64,000 bases of DNA from 43-108 sp001915545 (GCA_902491215.1 CABUGV010000013.1:15439-79438), one strand, 5' to 3'. Positions 8,591-19,738 are shown, counted from the stretch's first letter. Program-made: numbers and translations. Notes: generated by a model from the letters alone, not told the origin.

Positions 8591-9145
8591 TTACATCATT
8601 TCCAGTTTAACTCTATTGAACAGGTCTATGACCTCCTCACCGGTCTTGGCCTCCTTGGCCTTCTTCTCGAAAGCCTCAGTGTCCTCTTCAAAACAGATTA
8701 CATTGGCACAATCCAATATGTGAGCCATCACGGCAATAGCCTTGTCCGTATCCATTGTCTTGTTGCGGCAAGCTTTCTTCACAAATCTGTTGGCTCTCTC
8801 CACTGCCTTGAACACGGCCGGTTTCCTTATTTCGCTTCCTGAACTGGTCAGTCCTATCTCGACGTCATATACTCTGGTATAGTTTTTCTGAAAAGTGTTC
8901 CATTTCTTTGCAATGGCATCACCAAGAAAATGGTCTTCTTCAAATTCAACCTTCGCCACAGGTATTTCGCCATACACGGGGAATACAAATTCAGCCTTAG
9001 GAGCCTCAGCTTCAGGTCCAGCTTTGACCTCTATTTTTTCATTCAACACTCCATCATTGACAGCCATTGCCAAATCCTGTGCAAAACTCTCGGTTGCCGA
9101 TAAAAGCATTGCCGAAACCATCAAACTGAAAATTTTCATAATCAC
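8591..9145 (-). CDS. Hypothetical secreted protein
   Basis: This 184-residue protein has a signal peptide (MIMKIFSLMVSAMLLSATESFAQ; the second Met at 9139 is an equally good start). I do not recognise the mature domain. It begins with an acidic linker (EAEAPKAEFVFPVYGEIPVAKVEF) and continues as a helical, Lys/Glu-rich segment with two or three cysteines. It lies between the SusD-like gene (42 bases away) and the phosphoesterase gene, so it is part of that operon and may help handle the same ligand. Confidence 0.7.
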   Translation of the reverse strand: MIMKIFSLMVSAMLLSATESFAQDLAMAVNDGVLNEKIEVKAGPEAEAPKAEFVFPVYGEIPVAKVEFEEDHFLGDAIAKKWNTFQKNYTRVYDVEIGLTSSGSEIRKPAVFKAVERANRFVKKACRNKTMDTDKAIAVMAHILDCANVICFEEDTEAFEKKAKEAKTGEEVIDLFNRVKLEMM

Positions 9146-9187
9146 ATATTGTTTAAAAATCCATTATAATCTTTTACATCCACATGC

Positions 9188-10651
9188 TCATTTGCGCTTC
9201 TGCCATATAAGTCTGGTGCTGAAATCATCACCGCCCATCGACTCAACAGCATCAAGGTAGTTCTCTCTATTCATACGCTGAAGGATTGAAGGATACTTGA
9301 AGCGGAAAGGCATTTCTGCATCCTTATCTACACCAGGTCCCTTAGGAATAACCGGATAGCCGGTTCTGTTGTATTCGAACCACTGCTGGAAATCAACGAA
9401 GAACAGTGCATAGAACTTCTGTTCCATTATTCGCTCAAGCGTACCGTCGTATGCAGTTTCAGCATTATCGAAATAATTCTCCGGCACTTCCACGCCCCAC
9501 TGTGTGATGGCGGCTCTTACAGCATCTTCATACAGAGTCTTCGCATCGTCGGCAATTACTCCTCTCTGCGCCAATTCAGCCTTGATGAACAGTATCTCCG
9601 AATAAGTCAGACACTGCAGATCCTGAGGTGCCGTAGCCAGATAAGTTGCATTAGGAGAAGAACCGTTGTACGATGGAGCTATGTCGTAACCGCTAGGCAA
9701 ACCGATGTACGAGCGTACCTCCTGACCATTCTCATCGAAATTGGTAGCTTTGGTAGCAAATATCGGAAGTCGAGGGTCGTTCCATTCTATGAGCCTGTCT
9801 ATAAAGAATTCCGACAGCGACTTGTAGGAAGACAAGTCTGAAGGACGTGTCATCGGAGCTTCATCAGGAGCAATACCTGTCACATGCACCTTTGCGTTGT
9901 CGTCATTCGACTCAAATACAGGGTACACATCCGGATTGTCAATCATTTCCTTGAGCTTCTCCGCTGCATTGAGTTCAGGTACATCTATGACTCTCATCAG
10001 GGCACGCATACGCAGAGAGTTGGTAAACTTCTGCCACTTGCGTATACCGTCGGCATCCGCACCGCTCGTGCAGTACATCTTGTCGCCTCCGTCATTATAT
10101 TTGAGACCGTTTTCAGGCACATAGCGTTTGCCGGCAACCTCCAGCGAATCAATGATGAACTTGTAAACGTCAATCTGCGAATCGAACTTGGGATGATATA
10201 TCTGTTCCTCGCCGCGGCAAGCCTCATACACAGGTATATCTCCGAAAGCCTCAGTAAGATTCTCAAACATCCAGCACTGCAGTGTCATACCTATAGCCTG
10301 ATAGTTGGCATCGCCGTCCTTCACTCCGTAATCATATATGGCCTTGGCGTTGGTACACCATCTGTAATAAGTTGTCCACGCACCGTCACCGGCATTGTCA
10401 TTGATTTTGTACCAACCCACACCACTTGTTGTATTCGTTGTCACAAGGCACTGCATCAGCTGGAAAGTCCAGCTGTTGTAGCGTTGCCATGTGTAAATAC
10501 CCATGTTGTATATCACCGGTGTCATGAAACTACCGGCATTGGCCGAATTCATTCGAGTAGGATCAGTGTTTGTTTCGTCCATCGACTCGCACGATGACAG
10601 AAGCAGAGCAGGAGCCGCAGCCATCAGCAAATATTTGAATATCTTTTTCAT
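9188..10651 (-). CDS. SusD/RagB-family nutrient-binding lipoprotein
   Basis: This 487-residue outer-membrane lipoprotein caps a SusC-type transporter and binds its ligand. The lipoprotein signal ends LLLSSC (Cys 21). The start of the mature protein (ETNTDPTRMNSANAGSFMTPV) and blocks such as SLRMRALMRVID, TYSEILFIKAELAQRG and QKFYALFFVDFQQWFEYNRTGYP are typical of the SusD-like subgroup often found with non-glycan or short-oligomer systems. It starts 38 bases after the SusC gene on the same strand, forming the standard SusC-SusD pair. Confidence 0.93.
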   Translation of the reverse strand: MKKIFKYLLMAAAPALLLSSCESMDETNTDPTRMNSANAGSFMTPVIYNMGIYTWQRYNSWTFQLMQCLVTTNTTSGVGWYKINDNAGDGAWTTYYRWCTNAKAIYDYGVKDGDANYQAIGMTLQCWMFENLTEAFGDIPVYEACRGEEQIYHPKFDSQIDVYKFIIDSLEVAGKRYVPENGLKYNDGGDKMYCTSGADADGIRKWQKFTNSLRMRALMRVIDVPELNAAEKLKEMIDNPDVYPVFESNDDNAKVHVTGIAPDEAPMTRPSDLSSYKSLSEFFIDRLIEWNDPRLPIFATKATNFDENGQEVRSYIGLPSGYDIAPSYNGSSPNATYLATAPQDLQCLTYSEILFIKAELAQRGVIADDAKTLYEDAVRAAITQWGVEVPENYFDNAETAYDGTLERIMEQKFYALFFVDFQQWFEYNRTGYPVIPKGPGVDKDAEMPFRFKYPSILQRMNRENYLDAVESMGGDDFSTRLIWQKRK

Positions 10652-10689
10652 TTCGTTTGTGTCTTGTAATTAAACTAGTGGTTTTCCGT

Positions 10690-13600
10690 TTAGAGTTCTA
10701 CTCTCAGGTTTATTCCATAAGAACGTGTAGAAGGAAGTGTACCTACCTCGACACCCGTAACGATTGAACTTCCGTCGAGCGAAGAAGTCTCAGGGTCATA
10801 CATCGGATAGTCGGTTATGCAGAACAGGTTGCGTCCGTACACACCTACTGTAGCACTGCTCAGGAATGTATGTTCGAGCCATTTCTTAGGAAGAGTGAAA
10901 TCGAGTCTCATCTCTCTCAGCTTCAGATATGAAGTCTTGAACGAGTTTGTCTCCACATTGCCTATTCTGTAGTATTCCTTGTAGTAAGACTCCAGCGTCA
11001 CAATCTTCTTGTTAGGGCTGTACGTACCGTCGCCGTTGTCGACAACACCTGGAGCTATACAGTACACACCTTCCACCGGAGTAATGCCCTGCTCGTTGAA
11101 CAGCTTCAGAATTTCCGGATCTGTGATGTCAAGATAGAGGTCTGTGCCAGGCACTCGTCCGTTGAGCGTCTCGGTTATGTGTCCCTGCTCGCACATCTTG
11201 TGGTGCGACTGCGAGTAAGTAAGTCCGCCCACCTGTCCGTCGAGCTGAACAGTAAGCTTCAGGTTCTTGTACTTGAGCGAAGTCATGAATCCGCCTCTCC
11301 AGTCAGGAAGAGCACAACCCACATACTCAATTTCCGAAGGTCTTGCAGGCAGACCCGTCTTATCGATAATTACCTGTCCGTCCTCGTTGCGCTTCAGCTT
11401 ATATCCCCAGATATCGCCAGTCGTACCACCCTTGGTACCTATGATCTGAACGTTTCCGCTGACGTAAGAACCGATTACCTGTCTTTCGTCGGCCGATTCG
11501 GAGAGCGATTCAATCTTGTTCTTGTTGGTTGACCATGTGAAAGTAGTGTTCCACTCCCAATCTCTGGTCTTCACCGGTACCGCACGCAACACGATTTCAG
11601 CACCTTGGTTGGTCACACATCCCGAGTTTATCGTACCGCTCGTATATCCGATAGTAGGGTCGAACGGAGCCGTCAGAATCTGATTCTTCGTACTGTTGTA
11701 GTAGTATGTGAAGTCAAGTCCCAGTCTTCCCTTGAGTACACGGAAGTCAAGACCGCCTTCCCAGCTTGTAGACATTTCCGGCTTGAAATCGGCATTGTAG
11801 AGAGTAGTCGGTTTAACCAGCGAACCAGGGAAGTCGCTTGTTGTATAATAAGGAGCAGTCTTGTAAGGATCTGTGTCGTTACCCACCTGAGCCCACGAAG
11901 CTCTCACCTTGAGCAGGTCAATCCATTCAGGCAGCTTCACCATCTCGTTGACAACAGCACTCAGGCTGACAGATGGATAAAAGAACGAGCGGTTCTTTCT
12001 TGGAAGTGTAGACGACCAGTCGTTGCGTCCGGTGATGTCCATGTAGAGCATCTCCTCGTAAGCCAGATTGGCAAGGAAATAAAGGCTGTTCACCCTCTTC
12101 TTCCTGATGACGGTTGTCACCTGAGGACTTGACACACCGTTCGACAACTTGTACACTCCTGGAGCATTAAGACCTACCACCGAAGCCGCCAGCTGGTCGT
12201 AGTAAGAAGTCATCATGTTGCCTCCGATAGAAGCATTCACATGGAGCCCGTTGTCATAGCTGTCGTGGAAAGAAAGCAAGGCATCGCTGTTGACCTCGTA
12301 GTCGAAGATGTTCTGCTTCTTGAAGAATCCATCAGGAAAGACCTTGTCATCCCACGGACGATGCTGTTCCTGCTGTTGACCCGCCATCTGTATGCCGCTT
12401 CTTATCTGCAGGTCGAAATTTCTGTTTATCTTGTAGTTTGCCGAAATATTTCCGTTGAACGAATGCTTCTGCGAAGGGTTCTCAGCTTCGTAAAGCAAGA
12501 CGTAAGGGTTAGGCAGATAGCTAGAGAACGGACGTATCTGCTTGATGTTCTCCTGTCCCTTATACCACATCGGTTTGAACCAGTTCAGGTCGAAGTTAGG
12601 GTTCATGAATATAAGGAAATAAGAGATTGAGTTGCTGTTGTATGTCAGCAGAGGAGTATTTTCCGAATTTCTGAATGTGTACGAACCCTTTGCACTGACA
12701 CTCAATCGTCGTGAAATCTGCTGTGTGGCAGAGAATGAAGCCGTAACCCTCTCATATCCGCTGTTCGGAAGAATCCATTCGTTCTTGCTGTGGGTCAGCG
12801 AGAGTCGCATGTTTCCTCTGTCGCCGTTGCCGGTAATGGATATTGAGTTGGTCATAGTGTTTCCCGTCTGGAAAAGTCCGCTGTGGTTGTCCTTGTACGG
12901 GCGCCAGAGCGTCGGTGTCTCTCCGCGTCCCTCAAGTTCGGGGTCATACTGATAGAACATCTGTCCGTCGAACTTAGGACCGAAAGCAGAGCTGGTACCG
13001 CTGGTGCTGGCAAGACCGTTGCCGGTTCCGTACGAATAATACTGCTGTCCTTCCCACTCCGTTCCGGCACCGCCGATATTCTTTGCGACACCCTGTCCGA
13101 ACTCATACTGGTAGTCAGGGAAATGAGCGGCCTCGTCCCAGCTGTTGTTGAAGCTGTAGGTAACGCCTATACCCTTTTTAGCCTTCTTGCCCGATTTCGT
13201 AGTAACCATGATTACACCATTGGCCGCTCTTGAACCGTACAATGCCGAAGCCGAAGCTCCCTTGAGCACCTGAATGCTTTCGATGTCCTCAGGATTCAGG
13301 TCCGAGAAACCGTTGCCGTAGTCAACCGAACCTTCGGAATTTCCTCCTGCACCGTACGAACCGCCCGGATTGTTCATCGGACTGGACAAAGGAACACCGT
13401 CAACCACAATCAGCGCACCGTTGCCGTCCATGTTCATTGATACATTTCCGCGAAGATTGATTTGAGTGGACGACATAGGTCCGCCGGCCGTATTCACGTT
13501 GAGACCGGCCACCTCGCCCTGCAGAGCCAACGACCAGTTGTTAGGCATCGTAGCCGTAATGTCCTCGCCTCCAACCGTCTGAGTGGCATATCCGAGTCCC

Positions 13601-13995
13601 TTCTCCTCACGGCGTATACCCAAGGCCGTTACCACCACACGGTCGATAGCCACGGCATCGTCTTCCATCTTCACGTTGATTACATCCTTGCCGTTGTACT
13701 TCACATCCTTGTTGCGGAATCCCAAGTAACGGAACGTGATAATGTCCTTGTTCGTCAGATTGCGATTTACTTTCAACGTATACTCACCGTTGATGTCTGT
13801 AATCATTCCGTTCTCGGTAGAATTGTTTACGGCAACCGTTGCTCCGATAAGAGGCTCACCGTTCTGGTCGGTCACACGGCCCTTGAGCACTGTCTGTGCA
13901 TTGAGTCCTCCGGCGGCGGCACAAACCATCACCGCCGCAAGGACCTTCTTTGCATGTTGTCCCTGAAAATTCAACTTCATCTTCTTTTGCATCAT
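10690..13995 (-). CDS. SusC/RagA-family TonB-linked outer-membrane transporter
   Basis: This 1,101-residue protein has a signal peptide (cleavage near GGLNAQ), then a carboxypeptidase-D regulatory-like domain ([23 protein letters not shown]), the TonB-box region [18 protein letters not shown], a plug domain with [35 protein letters not shown], and a long beta-barrel ending [10 protein letters not shown]. The length is typical of SusC. It imports a ligand captured by the adjacent SusD-like lipoprotein, using TonB energy. It is the first gene of the operon that ends with a phosphoesterase. No sensor or sigma/anti-sigma gene is next to it. Confidence 0.97.
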   Translation of the reverse strand: MMQKKMKLNFQGQHAKKVLAAVMVCAAAGGLNAQTVLKGRVTDQNGEPLIGATVAVNNSTENGMITDINGEYTLKVNRNLTNKDIITFRYLGFRNKDVKYNGKDVINVKMEDDAVAIDRVVVTALGIRREEKGLGYATQTVGGEDITATMPNNWSLALQGEVAGLNVNTAGGPMSSTQINLRGNVSMNMDGNGALIVVDGVPLSSPMNNPGGSYGAGGNSEGSVDYGNGFSDLNPEDIESIQVLKGASASALYGSRAANGVIMVTTKSGKKAKKGIGVTYSFNNSWDEAAHFPDYQYEFGQGVAKNIGGAGTEWEGQQYYSYGTGNGLASTSGTSSAFGPKFDGQMFYQYDPELEGRGETPTLWRPYKDNHSGLFQTGNTMTNSISITGNGDRGNMRLSLTHSKNEWILPNSGYERVTASFSATQQISRRLSVSAKGSYTFRNSENTPLLTYNSNSISYFLIFMNPNFDLNWFKPMWYKGQENIKQIRPFSSYLPNPYVLLYEAENPSQKHSFNGNISANYKINRNFDLQIRSGIQMAGQQQEQHRPWDDKVFPDGFFKKQNIFDYEVNSDALLSFHDSYDNGLHVNASIGGNMMTSYYDQLAASVVGLNAPGVYKLSNGVSSPQVTTVIRKKRVNSLYFLANLAYEEMLYMDITGRNDWSSTLPRKNRSFFYPSVSLSAVVNEMVKLPEWIDLLKVRASWAQVGNDTDPYKTAPYYTTSDFPGSLVKPTTLYNADFKPEMSTSWEGGLDFRVLKGRLGLDFTYYYNSTKNQILTAPFDPTIGYTSGTINSGCVTNQGAEIVLRAVPVKTRDWEWNTTFTWSTNKNKIESLSESADERQVIGSYVSGNVQIIGTKGGTTGDIWGYKLKRNEDGQVIIDKTGLPARPSEIEYVGCALPDWRGGFMTSLKYKNLKLTVQLDGQVGGLTYSQSHHKMCEQGHITETLNGRVPGTDLYLDITDPEILKLFNEQGITPVEGVYCIAPGVVDNGDGTYSPNKKIVTLESYYKEYYRIGNVETNSFKTSYLKLREMRLDFTLPKKWLEHTFLSSATVGVYGRNLFCITDYPMYDPETSSLDGSSIVTGVEVGTLPSTRSYGINLRVEL

Positions 13996-14145
13996 TAATA
14001 GCTTTTATGTTCTTATAAGTAAAATCTCTTTTATTTTTTACCCGATGCAAAATTCCATTAAAGTTGCTGCATGACAATTTCGGAAACGTTTAAAGATTAT
14101 TATAAACATGCTGCATTGATGTGACACACACGCCTGCATTTATAA

Positions 14146-14205
14146 TTGCGAGCCCCCGCAGACACATTTGCGCGCGCCCGCAGTCATCTTCACGAGGGCT
14201 CGCAA
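14146..14205. repeat. REP-like GC-rich intergenic repeat, copy A
   Basis: Two imperfect units, GCGAGCCCCCGCAGACAC and GCGCGCGCCCGCAGTCAT, are followed by the inverted form CGAGGGCTCGCAA. The second unit and what follows match the intergenic block near 39366-39400 at most positions. The composition is much more GC-rich than the flanks. Confidence 0.6.
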
Positions 14206-14253
14206 TGCCGGGCACAGCACAGCGGACACTCCCGCAAGATTCAGAGAACAGAC

Positions 14254-14312
14254 AAAAAAAAGATGCCGGGACGCAGCATCTGCACATAATGCAGACACAT
14301 GCATCCCGGCAT
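14254..14312 (-). terminator. Rho-independent terminator of the ACT-PFL operon
   Basis: On the minus strand ATGCCGGGA pairs with TCCCGGCAT around an inner TCTGCAT-type hairpin and is followed by CTTTTTTTT. It lies downstream of the PFL gene. Confidence 0.75.
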
Positions 14313-14386
14313 TTCCATATACCTTATTTTTTTTATATTACGCACAATCAGCGTGCACGCCCATCGGCCGCCACACCCCCGCGTCG

Positions 14387-15751
14387 TCAGTTCTTGAAGC
14401 TGTGTATCGGAGCAGGAATACGTCCTCCGCGGTCGACAAAACGGGCACAACCGAAACTGTTGACCGGCATGACAGGAGCATAACCCAACAATCCGCCGAA
14501 CTCGACCGTGTCGCCGACCTTCTTGCCGATGACAGGAATGATACGTACGGCTGTCGTCTTCTGGTTCACCATACCTATTGCCGCCTCATCGGCAATGATG
14601 CCGGCAATTGTGGTGTCGGGAGTATCTCCCGGTATGGCAATCATGTCGAGTCCCACCGAGCATACGCACGTCATAGCCTCCAGCTTCTCTATGGTCAGCG
14701 CACCGACCAGCACAGAGTCAATCATGCCCTGATCCTCGCTCACAGGGATGAACGCACCGCTGAGTCCGCCTACATAGCTTGATGCCATGACACCGCCCTT
14801 CTTCACCTGGTCGTTGAGCATCGCCAACGCGGCCGTAGTACCAGGAGCACCGGCACGGTCGACACCGATACACTGCAGTATGTCGGCCACACTGTCGCCG
14901 ATTGCAGGCGTAGGAGCGAGCGAAAGGTCTATGATGCCGAACGGCACACCAAGACGCTTCGATGCCTCCTGAGCCACAAGCTGACCCACACGGGTAATCT
15001 TGAAAGCCGTCTTCTTGATTGTTTCGCAGAGAACCTCAAAGTTGGCGTCCGGAATCTGTTCCAACGCATGCTTTACCACACCGGGACCACTGACACCCAC
15101 ATTGATGATGGCGTCGGCCTCAGACACACCATGGAAAGCACCGGCCATGAAAGGATTGTCGTCGGGCGCATTGCACAGCACAACAAGTTTCGCACAACCG
15201 AGCGAATCGCGCTCCTTCGTAGCCTCCGCAGTTTCCTTTATGATGCTTCCCATCAGACGTACGGCATCCATGTTGATGCCTGTCTTGGTCGAACCCACAT
15301 TCACCGAACTGCATATACGCTCCGTCACAGCCAAAGCTTCAGGAATGGAACGTATGAGGAGCTCATCGCTGGCAGTCATGCCCTTCGACACCACGGCACT
15401 GTATCCGCCGAGGAAGTTCACTCCCACTGTCTTTGCCGCCTTGTCGAGGGTACGCGCAATCTTCACATAATCTTCGGGAGTCCTGCAGCACGAAGCACCC
15501 ACAAGCGAAATCGGTGTGATGGAAATTCGCTTGTTGACGATAGGCACTCCGAACTCGCGCGAAATGTCCTCGCCGGTCTTCACAAGATCCTTGGCAAGTT
15601 CAGTAATCTTGCGATAGATATTGTCGCAGGTCTTCTCCACGCTTGCATCTGCACAATCGAGCAGACCTATGCCCATGGTGATGGTACGCACGTCAAGGTT
15701 CTCCTGCTCAATCATCTTGTTGGTCTCAATGACCTCTGTTATATTTATCAT
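14387..15751 (-). CDS. PFL (UPF0210/DUF711) family protein
   Basis: This 454-residue protein matches the UPF0210 family (about 450 residues), distantly related to pyruvate-formate-lyase folds but without known enzymatic activity. Conserved stretches include [13 protein letters not shown] near the N-terminus, [53 protein letters not shown] and the C-terminal [18 protein letters not shown]. It is the second gene of an operon with an ACT-domain gene 103 bases upstream. Pairing of this family with a small ACT protein is common, suggesting that the ACT protein senses an amino acid or other small ligand. The function is unknown. Confidence 0.9.
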   Translation of the reverse strand: MINITEVIETNKMIEQENLDVRTITMGIGLLDCADASVEKTCDNIYRKITELAKDLVKTGEDISREFGVPIVNKRISITPISLVGASCCRTPEDYVKIARTLDKAAKTVGVNFLGGYSAVVSKGMTASDELLIRSIPEALAVTERICSSVNVGSTKTGINMDAVRLMGSIIKETAEATKERDSLGCAKLVVLCNAPDDNPFMAGAFHGVSEADAIINVGVSGPGVVKHALEQIPDANFEVLCETIKKTAFKITRVGQLVAQEASKRLGVPFGIIDLSLAPTPAIGDSVADILQCIGVDRAGAPGTTAALAMLNDQVKKGGVMASSYVGGLSGAFIPVSEDQGMIDSVLVGALTIEKLEAMTCVCSVGLDMIAIPGDTPDTTIAGIIADEAAIGMVNQKTTAVRIIPVIGKKVGDTVEFGGLLGYAPVMPVNSFGCARFVDRGGRIPAPIHSFKN

Positions 15752-15854
15752 GTTTTTCCGTATTCAGAATAATATTAAATATTTTCAGCCGCGCCTCTTT
15801 CCATCGAAAAAGGCACTATCTCGGGAAAATGCGTTTCCGGTGAAACGCTCTGCA

Positions 15855-16127
15855 TCAGATGCGGTGCATCTTGTCGAAAATCTCCTCGCGCTGGCACTTC
15901 ACCTGCACACCCGTATTGCTGCCGAGTTCAGCCAGCTCAGACGAAATGACGTCGAAAGGCTTTGTACATTTGCTGATGTCGACAATCATCATCATGTTGA
16001 AAAATTCCTGGACAATTGTCTGGGAAATATCCAAAATATTGATGTTGCAATCTGCCAGATAAGTGCAGACCTTGGCTATAATGCCTACGGTGTCCTTACC
16101 GACAACCGTGATAATGGTTCTGTCCAT
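15855..16127 (-). CDS. ACT-domain regulatory protein (UPF0237 family)
   Basis: This 90-residue protein consists of essentially one ACT fold: MDRTIITVVGKDTVGIIAKVCTYLADCNINILDISQT is the ligand-binding first half. I chose the ATG at 16127 because it starts exactly at the domain and a promoter lies 42-73 bases upstream; the upstream in-frame extension (to 16253) is not domain-like and overlaps that promoter. It is the first gene of an operon with the PFL-family gene, as is usual for UPF0237. It probably senses a small molecule. Confidence 0.9.
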   Translation of the reverse strand: MDRTIITVVGKDTVGIIAKVCTYLADCNINILDISQTIVQEFFNMMMIVDISKCTKPFDVISSELAELGSNTGVQVKCQREEIFDKMHRI

Positions 16128-16168
16128 ATAATCTATTATTTTTGTTGATTTATAATTCAATATTTGTG

Positions 16169-16200
16169 CAAAGATAATGAAAGGTGAGCGCAGAGACAAA
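16169..16200 (-). promoter_or_regulatory. Promoter of the ACT-PFL operon
   Basis: On the minus strand TTTG (plus 16197-16200) and TATCTTTG (plus 16169-16176) are separated by 20 bases. The insertion sequence ends 60 bases upstream (16261), so the promoter is intact. Confidence 0.75.
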
Positions 16201-16260
16201 TCGAAAGCCGCGTTTTCGTTTTGACCATGCCGAACCACACAACAAAAAATCAAGCAGTTT

Positions 16261-17582
16261 CACTGCTGTCCGGAGAAATTTTACCACAGCGTAAGCTGCT
16301 TAGGACCATCACCCTCTGGAACATTAGTAGTGATGTCGGTTTGATTAAATATATCTTTGATGTCGCCTCTTTTGAAGAGGACTTGGCCAATAGAATTTGA
16401 AATGGAATGAAGGCTTGGATTCAACATATAATGTTTCTTCGCAATGATAAGCAGAAGATAGTCACAGATAGCTATCCATATCTGTGTGTACACGGCATTT
16501 TGGGTGGTTCCATAGAATGTCTTTATGTGCAGGTGCTGCTTTATCCATTTGAAGAACAACTCAATCTGCCATCTCTCCCTGTACAATTCGGCAATGGTCA
16601 ATGCTTCAAGCTTGAAATTGTTGGAGAGGAACCTATAAACAGTATTTGTTCCGAAGTCTTCATACACAACGAGTCTAAGAGAATCAGGATACTTCTGAGA
16701 AGTAAGTGGCCCTGTCAATTTGATGGTTTCGTCAGAGAAAAGTCCAGCAGATTGATCTACCTCTCTACTATCAATAACTTCGTAAAGCATATTTTCTTTT
16801 GCTCTTGTTACAAAAAAGGCATTGTTAAGATGAAAATGCCGGTACAAAGAGCCAAACTTGACATATCCTTTGTCCATAAGATAGTAGGAGTTTGCTTCTA
16901 CAGGTTTCTTATCCATTATTTGGGAATCGTGAACTGCTCCTTCTGTCAGATGAACAAATGTCGGGATGGAACCCCTAAGATCCATCAAGGTATGCATCTT
17001 GACGGCTCCTTTCTCATGATGAAACTTAGCCCACGGACAAAGCTTCAGACACAGCTCGATAGTGCTGCTGTCAAAGGCATAGACCATTTCATCCAGATCA
17101 AGTCTAAGTTTCTGTCCCTTATATGCTTCCTTTGCTTGTCGTATCAGAACTTGTGCAAAGTCCCGATATATACGCCAGTCCTTCTTTTCGTTCGCTTCGG
17201 CCAAGGTGGATTTTGGCATTACCTTGATACCAGAACGGTAAAGATCGGGCGAACAAAGGTTAAGTGTAGTCTCTATGTCTCTCAGACCTGACCTGTCTGT
17301 GAACTGGGCAAAGCTCATTACCATGAACTGGTCACGGCAAGTGAACTTGACGGCGTGCCTGTCACCCTTATAGCGGTTGACGCACTTCTTAAATTCGTAT
17401 ACGTTTATAAGAGACATAACCTGTGCAAATATTGTTTTTCCTTTGTTCATAGCTTGCAGAATTGGCTGTTTATACCTTCTTGCAAAACTATGATTTCTAA
17501 TCGAAAAATTTTATTAGCCTCGTAACTAACTGAGTATTAATCAATAATAGCTATTTTGGAGAATTTTCTCCGGACAGCAGTG
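16261..17582 (-). mobile_element. Complete IS4-type insertion sequence with 9-bp target duplication
   Basis: The element is 1,322 bp long. Its left end starts CACTGCTGTCCGGAGAAA and its right end, read as reverse complement, starts with the same 18 bases, giving terminal inverted repeats. It is flanked by a perfect direct repeat AAGCAGTTT (16252-16260 and 17583-17591), the target duplication. One transposase gene fills the element. Perfect target repeats suggest a recent insertion. The site is between the ACT operon promoter and the terminator of the neighbouring enzyme locus, so no gene is cut. Confidence 0.93.
16281..17450 (-). CDS. IS4-family DDE transposase
   Basis: This 389-residue transposase cuts and pastes the surrounding element. 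The N-terminal part (FAQVMSLINVYEFKKCVNRYKGDR) resembles the DUF4372 helix-turn-helix region. The DDE residues appear in VYAFDSSTIELCL (first D), YLMDKGYVKF (second D) and the IS4 signature Y-(2)-R-(3)-E-(6)-K in LYRERWQIELFFKWIKQHL. The frame is intact and the length is normal, so the element may be active. Confidence 0.95.
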   Translation of the reverse strand: MNKGKTIFAQVMSLINVYEFKKCVNRYKGDRHAVKFTCRDQFMVMSFAQFTDRSGLRDIETTLNLCSPDLYRSGIKVMPKSTLAEANEKKDWRIYRDFAQVLIRQAKEAYKGQKLRLDLDEMVYAFDSSTIELCLKLCPWAKFHHEKGAVKMHTLMDLRGSIPTFVHLTEGAVHDSQIMDKKPVEANSYYLMDKGYVKFGSLYRHFHLNNAFFVTRAKENMLYEVIDSREVDQSAGLFSDETIKLTGPLTSQKYPDSLRLVVYEDFGTNTVYRFLSNNFKLEALTIAELYRERWQIELFFKWIKQHLHIKTFYGTTQNAVYTQIWIAICDYLLLIIAKKHYMLNPSLHSISNSIGQVLFKRGDIKDIFNQTDITTNVPEGDGPKQLTLW

Positions 17583-17593
17583 AAGCAGTTTCA

Positions 17594-17639
17594 TAAAAAA
17601 AATGACGTCCGCGCCATGCAAAGCACAGCAGCGGACGTC
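17594..17639 (-). terminator. Terminator of the secreted-enzyme locus
   Basis: On the minus strand GACGTCCGC pairs with GCGGACGTC and is followed by ATTTTTTTT. It lies 45 bases after the polysaccharide deacetylase reading frame and directly beside the insertion sequence. Confidence 0.8.
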
Positions 17640-17683
17640 CCAACAACCAATTCCTACAAACCGAATAAAAAAATATTACACTA

Positions 17684-19738
17684 CTAACGACATTTGGCAA
17701 AACTAAAAGAACCGACGTTCTTTCTGCCTGAAGCAGAAATGCGAGCCACATAAATGCCGGATGCCATCTCTGCAACATTTATCTCCGACAAAGCCGATGC
17801 TCTGCACCTGGCAGATTTTACTGCTCTCCCTGCGGCATCGTATATCTCGCAAAAAACGTCGTAATCGGGATTTTTTATATAAACGATGTTTTCAACAGCA
17901 TCAAACCCCGCAAGGGCTTCGGCAACGGCATCGGCAGAACCGATGGCATTGGACTTGTCCTTTACAAGCAGCACGGTCTCCTTGTCCGGCACTGCATTTA
18001 CCGTGATACGCCCATCGGCTGAACTATAGACGCTGTCGGAAACGAGTTCTTCACCGGACTTCACGATGCAGCGGACAGCCTCCCATTCTGCAGGAACGCT
18101 GAATTCGAGTGTCAGCGGAACGTTGTATACGGCAGTGTCCAACCATGTAGAAAACTCATACGCTATGCTGTCGCCGGAAATGTCGTATCTATTCACACGC
18201 AGATTCTTGCGTTCTTCGGCATATCTCACGATATCGGCCAAAGGAGCGGGCCACATCTTGCCTTTGCTTCTGAGTTCCGACAGGTAAGCACACATGTCCT
18301 CGAGCCATTCCGTCGTGGCAACTTCATAGGTGTTTGAGGTTGAAAGCAGATTGAACGGCAGAGTTTCATGTATGCACACCACTCCGAAACGTCCGTCAAG
18401 CCCGTCAATCTTGCTCTTCATCTCCATGAAGCTGGCTTTTTCGTTTTCAAGCGAACGCGGATATTTCCATGTCAGAAGTTCCGAATTGGTCGAATACCAT
18501 CCATCAGGGTCCGACGGAACATCATTTGCAACGTTTCCGCCTGCGCGTCCGGCAATATAATACGAAGTCATGGCCTTGTCGACTGTCTCGTTATGCAAAC
18601 AGTAAGGATAGGCATGCGTCAGACATTTCCTGCCGGTGAACCTCTCAATGTTCTCCTTGTCCTGCCCGAGCTCTTTCCTGAGCGTCTCCATGTCGATGGC
18701 TGTAAGGTTCGGATGAGTCAGGGAGTGCGAACCGATTTCGTGTCCGGCCGCACCCATCTCGCAGAACTCCTCTTCAAATCCATAACGTTCAAGAGGCTTC
18801 TGCCCTTTCCGTACAAGTTTTCCGGAATTCACATAGAATGTGCCCCTGATGCCGTACTTTTCAAGCATGGGGTAAGCATAGTCGTAATGAGCCTTGAAGC
18901 CGTCGTCGAAGGTCAGTGCAAATGCCGACTCTGCACCGCCCTGCCATCTGCAGGCCCTGACACCGGTGTCCTCGCCGGCCCTTTCGTATCTGAAATTCGG
19001 AAATCTGTGGAATGTCAGGAAATTGGCATTGTGCTGACTGTCGGCATTGCCTGTCTCGTCCTCCCATGCCGTGCGCGACACAGCTATTATGTCATTGCCG
19101 TCGAACTGCCAATCGAGATACTGGAATCCGTGGTACTTCACGTCCGGATGGTGCAGCAGAGTGTCCTTGATTGTCCAATGCACGAGATCTTCCGACCATG
19201 CCAGTACAACAGTGTTTCTGACACCGCCGAGATCATTGTTGCCCGGACGGTCCTCCGAAAGCACATAGTTGCTCAATGTCCAGTAGCGTGCAGACAAGCT
19301 GTCATATCTGATAGTGAATTTCTTTCCTGCACCTGGAAGGTCTATGATATCCTTTGCCGGATTGAACGTCGCCTTACTGCCGTCATCAGAAACGGAAACA
19401 ACAGCTGCCTTATCATCACCGCCATACGCCATACGGAGTATGTTCTTCATGCTTCCGTCAGGAGCCACGACTGCATTGCCCTCAAGCCAAGCTGTAGAAC
19501 CTATGGCATCGTCAGTGTGCTGAAGCTCGTTGCTGAAGGTCCAAGAATCGGCATTCAGAAGGTCGGCACCTGCATCCGCAGAGAGCATCAGCGATGCAAA
19601 CGGCCCCCATCCCCAATATGCGTCACCTTGGTTCTCCATGGCTTTCCATACACGTCCATCGTGGAACACGACTGGGGTTGGCGCCGTATGATAATAACCT
19701 GTCTTGAGAAGTCCCGACTTGCCATCGACAGGCTTTGT
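17684..19738 (-). pseudogene. C-terminal part of a broken Asp-box/polysaccharide deacetylase protein with T9SS-type tail
   Basis: This frame continues directly, in phase, from the 19739-21046 reading frame after a single TAG. Counting from a GTG at 19669 it has 661 residues. The first 230 complete a sialidase-like beta-propeller. Then comes a NodB-type polysaccharide deacetylase domain with the catalytic/metal motif TFDDG (253-257) and the zinc motif HSLTH (315-319). The end (GIYVARISASGRKNVGSFSF) looks like a T9SS type A sorting domain. The intact protein would have 1,120 residues. Separate translation would give a cytoplasmic fragment without a signal peptide, so it is probably inactive unless the stop is read through. 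Confidence 0.8.

Larger units (their letters stand above)
13996..14386. other. Intergenic region upstream of susC-like gene: repeat-rich, no gene seen
   Basis: These 391 bases separate the divergent control region of the SusC operon from the 3' end of the PFL gene. They hold GC-rich repeat units at 14146-14205 and a strong terminator at 14254-14312. I see no credible coding sequence. A near-match to a -7 box (GAATTTTG on the minus strand, about 14050) could serve the SusC operon. Confidence 0.6.

Noticed and set aside
14101..14220. CRISPR-like array
   Set aside because: The repeat units are imperfect, number only two or three, and are not separated by uniform spacers; no cas genes are present.
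16128..16253. 42-residue N-terminal extension of the ACT protein
   Set aside because: It covers a good -33/-7 promoter, and the ACT fold starts exactly at the ATG at 16127.
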